Source: an uncultured Campylobacter sp.
Lineage (GTDB): Bacteria > Campylobacterota > Campylobacteria > Campylobacterales > Campylobacteraceae
Reading direction: 5' to 3'
Assembly: GCA_934718785.1 (NCBI GenBank)
Contig: CAKVAF010000007.1
Location: 25,359 to 89,358, forward strand
DNA length: 64,000 bases
Both the position numbers and the translations under genes were made by a program. The notes under the pieces are model-generated. The model did not search any database. It was not told the DNA's origin and saw only the letters and a list, made by a program, of their open reading frames with translations. Below are positions 18,003 to 27,982 of the stretch, in pieces. How positions within the stretch are numbered: the first letter of the stretch is position 1; each line of letters starts with the position of its first letter.

Positions 18003-18781
18003 AAGAATTAAGCTTAAGAGCAAAGATTTATCATTACAGCGTTTTGGGCGTAGTGTTTTTATTTTTATTTTTACCTATTTTAGCGACTTTGCTTTATTCG
18101 CTTTCAACTTCTTGGAGTGTGAGCGTTTTGCCTGATGATTTGACTTTGAAATGGTACGCGGCTTTGCTTGATGATGAGCGCTTTTTAGCTTCTATCGCGC
18201 ATTCTTTATATGTGTGTTTTATGGCTTTGCTGATCGTTTTTTTGATAACTTTTCCGGTTGTTTTTGCTGTGAATTATTATTTTTTAAGGGCTAAAGGCTT
18301 TTTTAATTTTCTAGCCATTTTGCCTTTTGCTGTTGCGCCCATAGTTTCTTGCGTGGGGCTTTTGCAAATTTATGCTGAAAGCTTGGTGGGCACGCCTTAT
18401 ATTTTATTTTTCACTTACACTATGATAGCCTATCCCTTTGTTTATAGGGCTTTAGATAATGCCTTTGCAAGTTTAAGCTTAAATGAGCTTATAGCCAGCA
18501 ATGCTATTTTAGGAGGTTCTATAATAGGGGCTATTTTTAAGCTTATTTTGCCAAATTTATTTCAAGGCATTATCGTGGCTGTTTTTCTAAGCTTTTCTTT
18601 TTTAATCGGCGAGTTTTTATTTGCAAATATTTTAGTGGGCAGTATTTATGAGACCTTGCAAGTTTATTTATACAATATCAAAGGACAAAGCGGGCATTAT
18701 TCAAGTGCTATTGTGATGGTGTATTTTGCTTTGATTTTTATCTCTACTTTTATAGCGACTTTATTTTCTAAGAAGGATTAA
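17999..18781 (+). CDS. ABC transporter permease (second subunit, PotC/FbpB-like)
   Basis: The 260-residue protein has about six membrane segments and an EAA-like loop, NELIASNAILGGSIIGAIFKLILPNLFQGI, around 161-190. It overlaps the first permease by four bases, and the ATPase gene starts one base after its stop, so these three are tightly coupled. Heterodimeric permeases of this kind belong to polyamine, iron and phosphonate importers; the phosphate-regulated context favours an organophosphate substrate. Confidence 0.85.
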   Translation: MKELSLRAKIYHYSVLGVVFLFLFLPILATLLYSLSTSWSVSVLPDDLTLKWYAALLDDERFLASIAHSLYVCFMALLIVFLITFPVVFAVNYYFLRAKGFFNFLAILPFAVAPIVSCVGLLQIYAESLVGTPYILFFTYTMIAYPFVYRALDNAFASLSLNELIASNAILGGSIIGAIFKLILPNLFQGIIVAVFLSFSFLIGEFLFANILVGSIYETLQVYLYNIKGQSGHYSSAIVMVYFALIFISTFIATLFSKKD

Positions 18782-18782
18782 A

Positions 18783-19778
18783 ATGGCTTTTTTAAAGGTG
18801 AAAAATCTTAAAAAATCTTACGGGGACAAGCTCATTTTTGAAAACATTGATTTTGAGGGCAAAAAAGGCGAGTTCATCACGCTTTTAGGACCTTCGGGTT
18901 GCGGTAAAAGTACGCTTTTACGCTGTATTGCTGGACTTAGTAGCGTAGATAGTGGCAAAATCATCTTAAATGATAAGGACATCACAAAGCTAGCCCCTCA
19001 AAAAAGAAATATAGGTATGGTCTTTCAAAACTACGCACTTTTTCCAAATTTAACCGTCTTTGAAAATGTAGCCTTTGGGCTTAAGATTAAAAAAATGGAT
19101 AAAAAAGAGCTTAAAAAACGCGTTGAAAAAATGCTCAAACTTGTCGAGCTTGAAAAATTTGTAAAGTCTTATCCGCACAATTTAAGCGGCGGCCAGGCTC
19201 AGCGCGTGGCCTTAGCTCGAAGCCTTGTGATGAAGCCTGATTTACTTTTGCTTGATGAGCCTTTATCAGCCCTTGATGCTAAAATTAGAAAGCATTTGCG
19301 CGTGCAAATTAAGACTATACAAAAAGAACTTGACTTGACTACGATTTTTGTAACTCACGATCAAGAAGAAGCCCTTGAGCTTAGCGATAAGATTATCTTA
19401 ATGAACGAGGGTAAGATTATGCAAAATGCAAAGGCTAATGAGCTTTATTTAAACCCAAACAATCATTTTGTGGCAAGTTTTATAGGAAATTACAATATCT
19501 TAAGCATGAAAGACTTAAATAAGCTTGGTTTAAAGCACGATTTTAAAAAGGACATTGCCTTGCGCCCTGAAGTGATAGTGCTTAGCGATGATGAAGAACT
19601 TAGGGCAAGAATCGTGCAAAAAAGCCTACTAGGCAATGTAATACGCTTTGTTGTAGAAGCAAAGGAAGTAAAAATGAATGTGGATATTTTAAATTTTAGC
19701 ACGCATTCATTGCTTGAAATAGGCGATGAAATAGGGCTTTGCTTAAATTTAGCCTTAGCAAAGGAGCTAGAGACTTAG
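18783..19778 (+). CDS. ABC transporter ATP-binding protein (PotA/FbpC-like)
   Basis: The 331-residue ATPase has Walker A GPSGCGKST (~37-45), Q-loop MVFQNYALFPN, signature LSGGQAQR (~137), Walker B LLLLDEPLSALD and the switch histidine in FVTHDQEEAL. Residues ~240-331 form a short accessory domain (RPEVIVLSDDEELRARIVQKSLLGN), typical of TOBE-containing importers of the CUT1/MOI group. It powers the transporter formed by the two preceding genes. Repeats begin about 50 bases after its stop. Confidence 0.9.
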   Translation: MAFLKVKNLKKSYGDKLIFENIDFEGKKGEFITLLGPSGCGKSTLLRCIAGLSSVDSGKIILNDKDITKLAPQKRNIGMVFQNYALFPNLTVFENVAFGLKIKKMDKKELKKRVEKMLKLVELEKFVKSYPHNLSGGQAQRVALARSLVMKPDLLLLDEPLSALDAKIRKHLRVQIKTIQKELDLTTIFVTHDQEEALELSDKIILMNEGKIMQNAKANELYLNPNNHFVASFIGNYNILSMKDLNKLGLKHDFKKDIALRPEVIVLSDDEELRARIVQKSLLGNVIRFVVEAKEVKMNVDILNFSTHSLLEIGDEIGLCLNLALAKELET

Positions 19779-19828
19779 AATTTTATGAGTGTTAAATTTA
19801 TAAATTTGACTAGCCCAAGTTTCTAGCT

Positions 19829-20013
19829 GTCATTGCGAACGAACGCAGTGAGCGTGGCAATCTATAAATTCGTCATTGCGAGAAAATCTGTAAGGATTTT
19901 CGTGGCAATCCATTCTTTATTTTTACAATAAAGTTTTAGATTGCTTCGCTAACGCTCGCAATGACAAATTTATCCCGTCATTGTGAGCTTTGCAAAATGC
20001 AAAGCGTGGCAAT
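19829..20013. repeat. Cluster of four GTCATTGCGAG-type palindromic elements
   Basis: Copies are 19829-19862 (stem ACGC/GCGT), 19872-19911 (GAAAATC/GATTTTC), 19939-19965 (inverted orientation) and 19977-20013 (GCTTTGC/GCAAAGC). The outer bases GTCATTGCGA and CGTGGCAATC are nearly constant while the central stem differs in every copy but stays self-complementary. The cluster fills the 300-base gap 19779-20078 between the ABC ATPase and the HAD gene; nothing else is visible there. Confidence 0.85.
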
Positions 20014-20078
20014 TTAAAATTTAGGCAAGCAAAAATTAAAAATTATTCTATAATTAAATTTAAAAAACGGATTTAAAA

Positions 20079-20726
20079 ATGAGCGATTTAATCTTACTTG
20101 ATTTGGATGAAACCTTAATAAAGGGCGATAGTGCGGCGCTTTGGATAGAATTTTGCGTTAAAAAGGGCTTATTAGACAAAGAAGCTATAAATAAAACGCA
20201 AGCCTTTCACGCTCTTTATAATGAGGGGCGACTTAAAATGGCTGATTTTATGCACTTTTTCTTAAGCTCTATTAAAAATAGAAGCGAAAATGAGGTTGAA
20301 AATTTAGTGGATGAGTTTATTAAAGCTTTTATAAAACCCTATGAAAAGGCACTTGAGCTTATCAAAAAACTCAAGCAAGAAAATAAACGTTTAATCATCA
20401 TTTCAGCCACAGCCGATTTTTTAGTCTCAAAAATCGCTAAAAGCTTAGGGATAAATGAGAGCATAGCCATCATCACAGAGCGAGAAAATGGGCATTTCAC
20501 AGGTAAAACAAAGGGCGTTTTTAGCTTTAGAGAAGGCAAAATCGCAAGGCTAAAGGAGTATTTAGGAGATCATTTTGGAATTTTAATTAAAAATGCTAGC
20601 TTTTATACAGATTCTATCAATGATTTGTTTTTACTAGAACTTGTAAAAAATCCTGTAGTTTGCAATGCTGATGAAGCCCTACGCAAAATTGCTCTAGAGC
20701 GAAATTATGAAATCTTAAATTTTTAA
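20079..20726 (+). CDS. HAD-IB family phosphatase (SerB-like)
   Basis: The 215-residue protein has the HAD nucleophile motif LLDLDETLIKGDSAALW (~5-21), motif II IIISATADFLV and a C-terminal FYTDSINDLFLLELV acidic motif, as in the phosphoserine phosphatase-like subfamily. I recall C. jejuni having a HAD gene at the end of the same phosphate-regulated cluster, so it may act on the imported phosphate ester in the cytoplasm. The substrate is unknown. It is separated from the transporter by repeats. The ATG follows a weak aacgga-type site. Confidence 0.75.
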   Translation: MSDLILLDLDETLIKGDSAALWIEFCVKKGLLDKEAINKTQAFHALYNEGRLKMADFMHFFLSSIKNRSENEVENLVDEFIKAFIKPYEKALELIKKLKQENKRLIIISATADFLVSKIAKSLGINESIAIITERENGHFTGKTKGVFSFREGKIARLKEYLGDHFGILIKNASFYTDSINDLFLLELVKNPVVCNADEALRKIALERNYEILNF

Positions 20727-20929
20727 GCCTAAAAATTAACAAGCATTCAATGAAATTCTTAAAAAATATTTTGCAAATTTCAACGCAAATTTGATAAAAT
20801 TAAGCTAAAATACAAGCTAGAAATATAAATTTTTAAAATTTCTTAAATTTTCATTAAAATTTTTAGAATTTTATCTTTTAAATAAATCTTAAAAATTTAC
20901 TAGAAAAACACCTAAAATAAGGCGAAAAA

Positions 20930-21571
20930 ATGCAAACTTATTTAGAACTTGATGAATTTTGCAAACTTGTGCATTTAAATGAAGATGTGGTTAAGGGCAT
21001 GATAGCAAATGGTGCGCTTAATTTTAAAGAAGAAGAGGGTAAAATTTATATCGAAGCCAATCAGGGCACTTTCAGTGTCGTGCCAAGTTCTAAAAATAGC
21101 AATGTACCTGTAAGTTCTATGGCTTTAGCCGGCGAAAGTTTTGTCGAAAAGACCATAGGCACGATTTTAAATTTACACGAAAAGGTGCTAGATGCCAAGG
21201 ATGAGACACTGGATGCGCTTAAGAATGAAAACAAGTTCTTAAAAGACGCGCTTTATTCTATGCAAGAACTCTACGATGAAGACAGAAAGACTATTGACAC
21301 ACTCAACGCTCAGCTCAAACACGCTATGGAAGAAGCCGAGTTTTTAAAACGCAAGTATAAGTTGATGTGGAGCAAGGCTATTGATAATTTTACAGGTAAT
21401 GCAGCCCTTGAAGCGGTAAAAAATGCGACAAATTCAACAAATAATACAAATTCTAGCGAAAATTTAAATTTAGAAAATAATGACAAAACAGCGGCACAAA
21501 GCAAGGGTGCAGATAATAACGCAAACACTTTAAATTCTACTTCAAGTGCTGAAAATTTAAAGAAAAGTTAA
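20930..21571 (+). CDS. DUF3972-like coiled-coil protein with Asn/Ser-rich tail
   Basis: The 213-residue protein has an N-terminal ~70-residue domain resembling a small DNA-binding or helix-turn-helix-like fold (YLELDEFCKLVHLNEDVVKGMIANGALNFKEEEGKIYIEA). A coiled coil follows at ~95-145, then a conserved RKYKLMWSKAIDNFTG segment. The final ~55 residues are low complexity, rich in Asn, Ser and Thr. In the tail at 21485-21497 lies AAAACAGCGGCAC, the dispersed element core, read as KTAAQ. It is conserved in Campylobacterota next to glyQ, from memory; the function is unknown. Confidence 0.6.
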   Translation: MQTYLELDEFCKLVHLNEDVVKGMIANGALNFKEEEGKIYIEANQGTFSVVPSSKNSNVPVSSMALAGESFVEKTIGTILNLHEKVLDAKDETLDALKNENKFLKDALYSMQELYDEDRKTIDTLNAQLKHAMEEAEFLKRKYKLMWSKAIDNFTGNAALEAVKNATNSTNNTNSSENLNLENNDKTAAQSKGADNNANTLNSTSSAENLKKS

Positions 21572-21628
21572 GATGATTTTAAATTTTGGGCAGGATTTTA
21601 GAATTTAAATTTAAAATAATTTTAAATT

Positions 21629-21649
21629 AAAGTGTCCAAATGACACTTT
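21629..21649. promoter_or_regulatory. Small perfect hairpin before glyQ
   Basis: AAAGTGTC and GACACTTT flank the loop CAAAT, 20 bases before the glyQ start. It could be a terminator of the upstream gene or a regulatory hairpin near the glyQ ribosome site. No T-box-like structure is evident. Confidence 0.35.
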
Positions 21650-21668
21650 GTGCAAATAAAGGAAAACA

Positions 21669-22529
21669 ATGCTAACTTTTTCTCAAATGATACTGAAATT
21701 ACAGAATTTTTGGCACGCTCAGGGGTGCGTGATTATGCAGCCTTATGATATGCCAGCTGGAGCAGGCACCTTTCATCCGGCCACTTTTTTAAAAAGCCTG
21801 GATGACAAGCCTTGGCGCACAGCTTATGTCGCACCAAGCAGGCGCCCAGCTGATGGCAGATATGGCGAAAATCCTAACCGTTTGGGCGCATATTATCAAT
21901 TTCAAGTACTCATTAAGCCAAGTCCAGCAAACATTCAAGAGCTTTATTTAAAAAGCCTTGATCTTTTGGGGCTTGATTTGAAAAATCACGATGTGCGCTT
22001 TATAGAAGATAACTGGGAAAGTCCTAGCCTTGGTGCGTGGGGCTTGGGCTGGGAAATTTGGCTAGATGGTATGGAAGTGACGCAATTTACTTATTTTCAG
22101 CAAGTAGGCGGGCTTGCTGTAAGTGAAGTGAGCGTGGAGATTACTTATGGACTTGAGCGACTGGCAATGTATTTACAGGATAAAAATAGCGTTTTTGACA
22201 TTGTTTATAGCGAATTTGAAGGTGAGCAAATCACTTATGGCGCGGTGCATAAACGCGCTGAGTATGAGTATAGCAAATATCATTTTGAGTTGAGTTCTAG
22301 CGAGTTTTTAGAGAATGCATTTCGGGGCTATTATAGAGAATGTGTGAGTATTTTAGAACACGGCGCGCCCATGCCTGCGTATGATTACTGTCTTTTGTGT
22401 GCGCATACTTTTAATTTACTTGATGCAAGGGGAGCTATTTCTGTGGCAAGGCGTCAGGATTATATGCTTAAAATCAGAGAGATTTCAAAGGCTTGTGCTG
22501 TAGTGTATAAAGAGAATTTAAAGTCTTAA
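21669..22529 (+). CDS. glyQ: Glycyl-tRNA synthetase alpha subunit
   Basis: GlyQ is the catalytic alpha chain of the bacterial (alpha-beta)2 glycyl-tRNA synthetase. The 286-residue product is the usual length and shows [20 protein letters not shown], then [40 protein letters not shown] and [31 protein letters not shown]. The beta subunit glyS is not in the window. It is followed by the Nif3-like gene 102 bases on. The ATG follows aaaggaaaaca. Confidence 0.96.
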   Translation: MLTFSQMILKLQNFWHAQGCVIMQPYDMPAGAGTFHPATFLKSLDDKPWRTAYVAPSRRPADGRYGENPNRLGAYYQFQVLIKPSPANIQELYLKSLDLLGLDLKNHDVRFIEDNWESPSLGAWGLGWEIWLDGMEVTQFTYFQQVGGLAVSEVSVEITYGLERLAMYLQDKNSVFDIVYSEFEGEQITYGAVHKRAEYEYSKYHFELSSSEFLENAFRGYYRECVSILEHGAPMPAYDYCLLCAHTFNLLDARGAISVARRQDYMLKIREISKACAVVYKENLKS

Positions 22530-22631
22530 ATTAAAGCTCTATTTTTGAGCACTTTTGAAAGAATTTAAATTTTTCTTTTGGCGTTTTTGCCTAGTTTATG
22601 CTTGAAAAATCACGCACAAGGAAACAAATAA

Positions 22632-23369
22632 ATGAAAATCAGTGAAATTTATGAAATTTTAAACTCCATAAGCGCCTTTGAAAGCCAAGAAAACTGGGAT
22701 AATAGTGGGCTTTTACTGGGAGATTTTAGCCAAGAAGTTGAGCGCATTTATCTAAGCCTTGATGTGAGTGAAGATCAAATTGAAAATGCAGAAAAAAACT
22801 CGCTTTTCATCACGCATCATCCGCTGATTTTTAAAGGTTTGAAAGATTTGGCTAATGAAAATTATCCACGCAATTTAATCAAAAAAATGCTGGCAAAAAA
22901 TATCGCTTTAATTTCTATGCACACAAATTATGATAAAAGTCATTTAAATGCTTATTTTACGCGTGAAATTTTAGGATTTAATGAGTTTTTGCAAGATGAT
23001 TTTTTAATTTATGTGAATTTTAATGAAAATTACGAAAAGCTCATTGAGCGCGTTAAAAAAAGTCTAAATTTAAAGCATTTGTGCACAAGTTTCATTAAAA
23101 ATTTGCACGCAAAAGTGGGTGAAATCGCCATTTGCACAGGAAGTGGTAGCGAGCTAGTAAGTGCGCTTAAAAAGGGCGTAAAATGCTTTTTGACAGGGGA
23201 TTTAAAGTATCATACAGCTTTTGAAGCGATGAATAATAATCTTGCGCTTATGGATATTGGGCATTTTGAGAGCGAGCGCTATTTTGGCGAGTCTTTGGCA
23301 AAACACTTGCAAAATTTGCAAATAAAAGTTATAATATTACCTTGCAAAAATCCATTTGAAATTTTTTAA
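22632..23369 (+). CDS. Nif3-like dinuclear metal-centre protein (YbgI family)
   Basis: The 245-residue protein has the Nif3 motifs: NWDNSGLLLGD (~22-32), SLFITHHPLIFKGLK with two metal-ligand histidines (~55-69), ISMHTNYDKSHLNAYFT, and the C-terminal DIGHFESERYFGE with a further His and Glu. Members have been linked to GTP cyclohydrolase-like or repair-related roles, but the physiological reaction is not settled. It sits between glyQ and the zinc-ribbon gene, six bases before the latter, and is probably co-transcribed. Confidence 0.88.
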   Translation: MKISEIYEILNSISAFESQENWDNSGLLLGDFSQEVERIYLSLDVSEDQIENAEKNSLFITHHPLIFKGLKDLANENYPRNLIKKMLAKNIALISMHTNYDKSHLNAYFTREILGFNEFLQDDFLIYVNFNENYEKLIERVKKSLNLKHLCTSFIKNLHAKVGEIAICTGSGSELVSALKKGVKCFLTGDLKYHTAFEAMNNNLALMDIGHFESERYFGESLAKHLQNLQIKVIILPCKNPFEIF

Positions 23370-23375
23370 GGAAAA

Positions 23376-24365
23376 ATGATGAATAAATACCTTCAACAAC
23401 TCATCGAGCTTTCAGACATTGACAAGGAAATTGACAGCTTTGAGCCGCGCATTGCGCAGATCAATAAAAATCTTAAAGAAGCTGAAAATAAAATCAGAAA
23501 AATCAACGAAGAAGTGCTAAATTACGATGATAAAATTCGCAAAATCAAGCTTGAAAAAGCTCAAAATGACTTACATATTGTCGAGTTTAATGAAAAAATC
23601 AACGATCTGAGCAAAAAAAGCGCGAGCGCAAAAAGCGAAAAAGAAATCAACGCCCTTGAAATCGAAGAAGATATCGCTAAAGAACAGCTTAGTGCAGCAA
23701 ATGATGAAATCATCCGCCTAGATAAAATCCTAGAAAATAAAGAAAATTTCAAAAAAGAACTTTTAGAGAAAAAAGAAGAGCTTACAAATTCACTAGGTGG
23801 TATCAACGAAGAGATTAGCGCTAAAATGAGTATATTAGAAGATGAACGCAAAGGCGTGTATGAGCGCAAAAACAAGCTTGTCGCAGCCATCAATCATAAG
23901 GTGCTTAATTTTTACGAAAAAATTCGCAAGTGGGCGAAAAATACAGCTGTCGTGCCTGTAAAAAAGCAAGCTTGCTATGGCTGCTTTATGAAAATTTATG
24001 ACAAGACTTATTTAGCCGTGCAAAAAGGCGATGAAATCGCTACTTGTCCGCATTGTGGGCGCATTTTATATAGTCTTGAAGTGAGTCAAAAGCCAGCTCT
24101 TAGCTCACAAAAAAGCACAAATGATGAAAGCTTAGAAGAAAGCTCTAAAACAGCGGTGCAAAAGGTGGGTGCAAAGGCTGCTAGTAAAAGCGTAGCAGAT
24201 TCTAAAACTTCCAAAACCACAGTACCAAGCTCTAAAGCAAGTGCTTCAAAAAAAGCAGCTTCAAGCTCAAAAGAAAGCACAAAAACAAGTGCTAAAAGTG
24301 CGTCCTCTTCTAGCAAAAGTGCCGCAAAAGCTAAAACCAGCGCAAAATCAGGGGCTAAAAAGTAG
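23376..24365 (+). CDS. Coiled-coil zinc-ribbon protein with Ser/Ala/Lys-rich tail
   Basis: Residues ~1-175 form a long charged coiled coil. A C4 zinc ribbon follows: CYGCFMKIYDKTYLAVQKGD then ATCPHCGRILY (~200-230), giving CxxC...CxxC. The last ~100 residues are almost only Ser, Ala, Lys and Thr, resembling a histone H1-like or DNA-binding tail. The family is widespread in Campylobacterota and related to CdsZ-like zinc-ribbon proteins. The tail contains AAAACAGCGGTGC at 24147-24159, a match to the dispersed element. The start is ATG 23376 or 23379 after aaggaaaa. waaA starts nine bases after the stop. Confidence 0.75.
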   Translation: MMNKYLQQLIELSDIDKEIDSFEPRIAQINKNLKEAENKIRKINEEVLNYDDKIRKIKLEKAQNDLHIVEFNEKINDLSKKSASAKSEKEINALEIEEDIAKEQLSAANDEIIRLDKILENKENFKKELLEKKEELTNSLGGINEEISAKMSILEDERKGVYERKNKLVAAINHKVLNFYEKIRKWAKNTAVVPVKKQACYGCFMKIYDKTYLAVQKGDEIATCPHCGRILYSLEVSQKPALSSQKSTNDESLEESSKTAVQKVGAKAASKSVADSKTSKTTVPSSKASASKKAASSSKESTKTSAKSASSSSKSAAKAKTSAKSGAKK

Positions 24366-24374
24366 TCTAAGCTT

Positions 24375-25559
24375 ATGCTGCTTTGCTTTTATTATCTTTT
24401 ATGCTGGCTAGTATGGCTTTTTAGCGCGCCTTTTTTACTGGCTTTATCTTTGATAAAGGCTAAATTTAAACAAAGCTTAAAAGCGCGTTTTTTTCTATGG
24501 CACAATCTTAAGCAAAGTAGGGCGGATGTGCATTTTCACGCTTGTTCTTTGGGTGAGGTGAGAAGCATTGAAGAGCTTGCGCGAAATTATGATAGCCGTG
24601 TAAGTGTGATTACACAAACGGGCTTTGAAGCAGCGCAAAGTTTTGCGCGCACGAATTATCTTGCTTTTGAAACTTTCATTCCCTTTTGGCTTGCTCCTTG
24701 CAAGGTTTTGGTCGTTTTTGAAGCCGAGTTTTGGCTCATGCTTTTTTTTATCGCTAAGCTTAGGGGCGCAAAAATCTTGCTCATCAATGCTAGAATGAGT
24801 GAAAAATCCTTTCCAAAATACCTTAAATTTAAGTTTTTTTATCAAAAAATTTTTAGTCTCATCGATGAAGTTTATGCTCAAAGCAAGCTCGATAAAACGC
24901 GCCTTGAAATGCTAGGTGCAAAAAATATTGAAATTTGTGGCAATTTAAAAGCCGCTCTAAGCCCTAAGATAACGCGTTTTTATACTAAACCTAGCGCAAA
25001 ATTGATACTGCTAGCCAGCACGCACGAAAATGAAGAAGAGCTTTTGCTAAAAAATTTCACACCAAAGCCTGATGAGCTTGTAGTTTTTGCTGTGCGTCAT
25101 CCTGAGCGCTTTTTAGCTGTGTCAAATTTTTTAAAAGATTATGCGCAAAAAAGAGGGTTAAATTATTATAAATTTAGCGATTTAAGCCTTGTAAATGATG
25201 ATTTAGCTATGCAGGTTCAAGGTGGAATTTTGCTTTTAGATAAGCTTGGCGAGCTTGTAAATTTTTACGCCATTTGCGATGTGGCAGCGCTTTGTGGCTC
25301 TTTTTTTGATGATATTGGTGGGCATAATCCCATTGAAGCGGCATTTTTTAATAAGCCCATCATCTCAGGTGCATTTTTTCACAATCAAAAAATAGCCTAT
25401 GAAAGTGTCGAAAATATCACTGTTTGCAAGGACTTAAAGGATTTGCAAAATTTAATTGAAAATGCGAATTTAAAGACTAAAATCAAAGAAAACGCAAATT
25501 TAAATATCATCAAAAAAAGCATTGACAGGGCTTTGAAAACTGCGCCGCAAAGTGATTAA
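24375..25559 (+). CDS. waaA: Kdo transferase WaaA (KdtA)
   Basis: WaaA transfers 3-deoxy-D-manno-octulosonic acid from CMP-Kdo to lipid A in lipooligosaccharide synthesis at the inner membrane. The 394-residue protein has an N-terminal membrane anchor (~1-25), the acceptor-binding SLGEVRSIEEL, then VFEAEFWLMLFFIAKLRGAKILLINARMS and the C-terminal GT-B motif ALCGSFFDDIGGHNPIEAAFFNKPIISG. It follows the zinc-ribbon gene closely and precedes an RluA-type gene by 27 bases. Confidence 0.92.
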   Translation: MLLCFYYLLCWLVWLFSAPFLLALSLIKAKFKQSLKARFFLWHNLKQSRADVHFHACSLGEVRSIEELARNYDSRVSVITQTGFEAAQSFARTNYLAFETFIPFWLAPCKVLVVFEAEFWLMLFFIAKLRGAKILLINARMSEKSFPKYLKFKFFYQKIFSLIDEVYAQSKLDKTRLEMLGAKNIEICGNLKAALSPKITRFYTKPSAKLILLASTHENEEELLLKNFTPKPDELVVFAVRHPERFLAVSNFLKDYAQKRGLNYYKFSDLSLVNDDLAMQVQGGILLLDKLGELVNFYAICDVAALCGSFFDDIGGHNPIEAAFFNKPIISGAFFHNQKIAYESVENITVCKDLKDLQNLIENANLKTKIKENANLNIIKKSIDRALKTAPQSD

Positions 25560-25586
25560 AAGATTGAAAATATAAAGGTATAGATA

Positions 25587-26354
25587 ATGAAAACTCAGGA
25601 AAAAGCCTATAAAATTCTTGCTTTACAGGAAAAAATTTCAAACAATGCAGCCAAAGAACTGATCGATAAAGGCTTAGTGAGTTTTAAGGGCGCTAAAATT
25701 ACGCTTGCTCGCACGCTTTTACCTATAAATGCATGTTTTGAAATCATTCATCAAAAGCCAAGCAAAATCATCTTTGAAGATGAAAAAATCCTTGCGCTTA
25801 ATAAAGCGGAGAATGTTTTAAGCCAGGAGCTTGAAAAAAGCTTTAAAGCAAGACTTTTAAACCGCTTGGATAAAGAAACGAGTGGTGTTTTGCTGTTTTG
25901 TAAGGATGAGAATTACCGCACACTTTGTATTGAAGAGTTTAAAAAACAAAGGGTTCAAAAGATCTATATCGCTATACTTAGCGGTATAATTGCGGATGAA
26001 ATCATCATTAATGAGCCGATTTTAACGCTAAAAATCAAAGGTAAAGCCTTTTCAAAAGTTGATAAAAAAGGACTTAGTGCACTTACAAAAATCATTCCAC
26101 TTCTCATTAGTGCTAAAAAAACTCTAGCAAAAATAGAAATTCCAACAGGAAGAACTCATCAAATACGCGCACATTGCGCATTTATAGGGCATGGCGTCGT
26201 TGGAGATACTAAATATGCGCGCAGCAAAGCGACTAGAATGTATCTTCACAGCCTTAAAACCAAGCTTTTAAATCACAGCTTTTTCGCCCCGCTTGATGAG
26301 AGCTTTAACGCCTTTGGCTTTGAACCTAAAGGATTAAATTTAAAAGAGCTTTAA
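25587..26354 (+). CDS. RluA-family pseudouridine synthase
   Basis: The 255-residue protein has a short S4-like N-terminal segment (ISNNAAKELIDKGLVSFKGAKI) and the RluA catalytic motif RLLNRLDKETSGVLLF near 89-104, with the active Asp. C-terminal IEIPTGRTHQIRAHCAFIGHGVVGDTKYA is also diagnostic. It isomerises uridine in rRNA or tRNA; which position cannot be told from sequence. It is the last plus-strand gene before the convergent fabI operon. The gap 26355-26455 holds only a weak inverted repeat, TTGATTTAA/TTAAATCAA. Confidence 0.88.
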   Translation: MKTQEKAYKILALQEKISNNAAKELIDKGLVSFKGAKITLARTLLPINACFEIIHQKPSKIIFEDEKILALNKAENVLSQELEKSFKARLLNRLDKETSGVLLFCKDENYRTLCIEEFKKQRVQKIYIAILSGIIADEIIINEPILTLKIKGKAFSKVDKKGLSALTKIIPLLISAKKTLAKIEIPTGRTHQIRAHCAFIGHGVVGDTKYARSKATRMYLHSLKTKLLNHSFFAPLDESFNAFGFEPKGLNLKEL

Positions 26355-26455
26355 ATAAGTTGATTTAAGATTTTGTGTTTAAATTTACAAAGACTTTAAA
26401 TCAATTTTAATGCAAAAAATTAATAATTTTACTTAAACTTAAATTAAAGTAAAAT

Positions 26456-27286
<831 letters not shown>

Positions 27287-27967
27287 TTATCCTTTAATTA
27301 ATCTTAAAAAACTATTCACATTAAGAGCTGCAGAGCCGATGAGAGCGCCACTGCAATGCTCGATCTCAGTGATCGTTTTGATATTATCTTCATTCACACT
27401 GCCCCCATATAAAAGCTTGGCCTTTGAAAGCGAGCTTAAAAACAAAAGCACGCTTTGAATGTCTTTAAATTCAGCACTCACGCCCGTGCCTATGGAATAA
27501 ATAGGCTCGTAAGCAATGATTAAGTTTTTATAATTTAAATCAATGATTTCAAGCTGTTTTTTTAAAAAATCCTTCGTCTTGCCATGCTTTTTAAGCTCTA
27601 AATCTTCGCCTATGCAAAAGATGATTTTAAGCTCATTTTCCTTAGCAAAGTCAAATTTAGCCTTTAAAAGCGCGTCCTTTTCGCCCAAAGCGCGCCTTTC
27701 GCTGTGTCCTATAAGCACGGTATTTATACTAAACTCGTCTAAATGCTCCTTGCCAAGCTCGCCTGTAAATGCGCCCTTGACGCAAGGATAGAAATTTTGA
27801 GCGCCTTGTGTGAAATTTAGCTCTTCTTCTAAAAATGCCACGCTAGGTGGAAAAATGATAATTTCATCGCTATTTTTTTTATCCTTAAGCGCGTCATTGA
27901 GCCTTTTTGCGTAAAGTGCAAAGCTTGAGCGTGTGTGATTGCATTTTAAATTCGCTGCGTAAATCAT
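27287..27967 (-). CDS. tpiA: Triosephosphate isomerase
   Basis: TpiA interconverts dihydroxyacetone phosphate and glyceraldehyde 3-phosphate. The 226-residue product, shorter than the ~250 of most bacteria, begins [16 protein letters not shown], has GHSERR (catalytic loop, ~90) and the catalytic Glu in [12 protein letters not shown], then LLYGGSVN at the phosphate site. It lies between pgk and fabI with small gaps. In Campylobacter this pathway is thought to run mainly towards sugars. Confidence 0.93.
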   Translation of the reverse strand: MIYAANLKCNHTRSSFALYAKRLNDALKDKKNSDEIIIFPPSVAFLEEELNFTQGAQNFYPCVKGAFTGELGKEHLDEFSINTVLIGHSERRALGEKDALLKAKFDFAKENELKIIFCIGEDLELKKHGKTKDFLKKQLEIIDLNYKNLIIAYEPIYSIGTGVSAEFKDIQSVLLFLSSLSKAKLLYGGSVNEDNIKTITEIEHCSGALIGSAALNVNSFLRLIKG

Positions 27968-27982
27968 ATTTTATCCTTAATT

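Noticed and set aside
19829..20013. CRISPR-like array
   Set aside because: Repeat units alternate in orientation, spacing is uneven and the units themselves are palindromes with variable centres. No cas genes are near.
25541..25557. AAAACTGCGCCGCAAAG at the end of waaA as another GC-rich element copy
   Set aside because: The core order differs (CTGCGCCGC rather than CAGCGGCGC) and no GTTTT arm is present.
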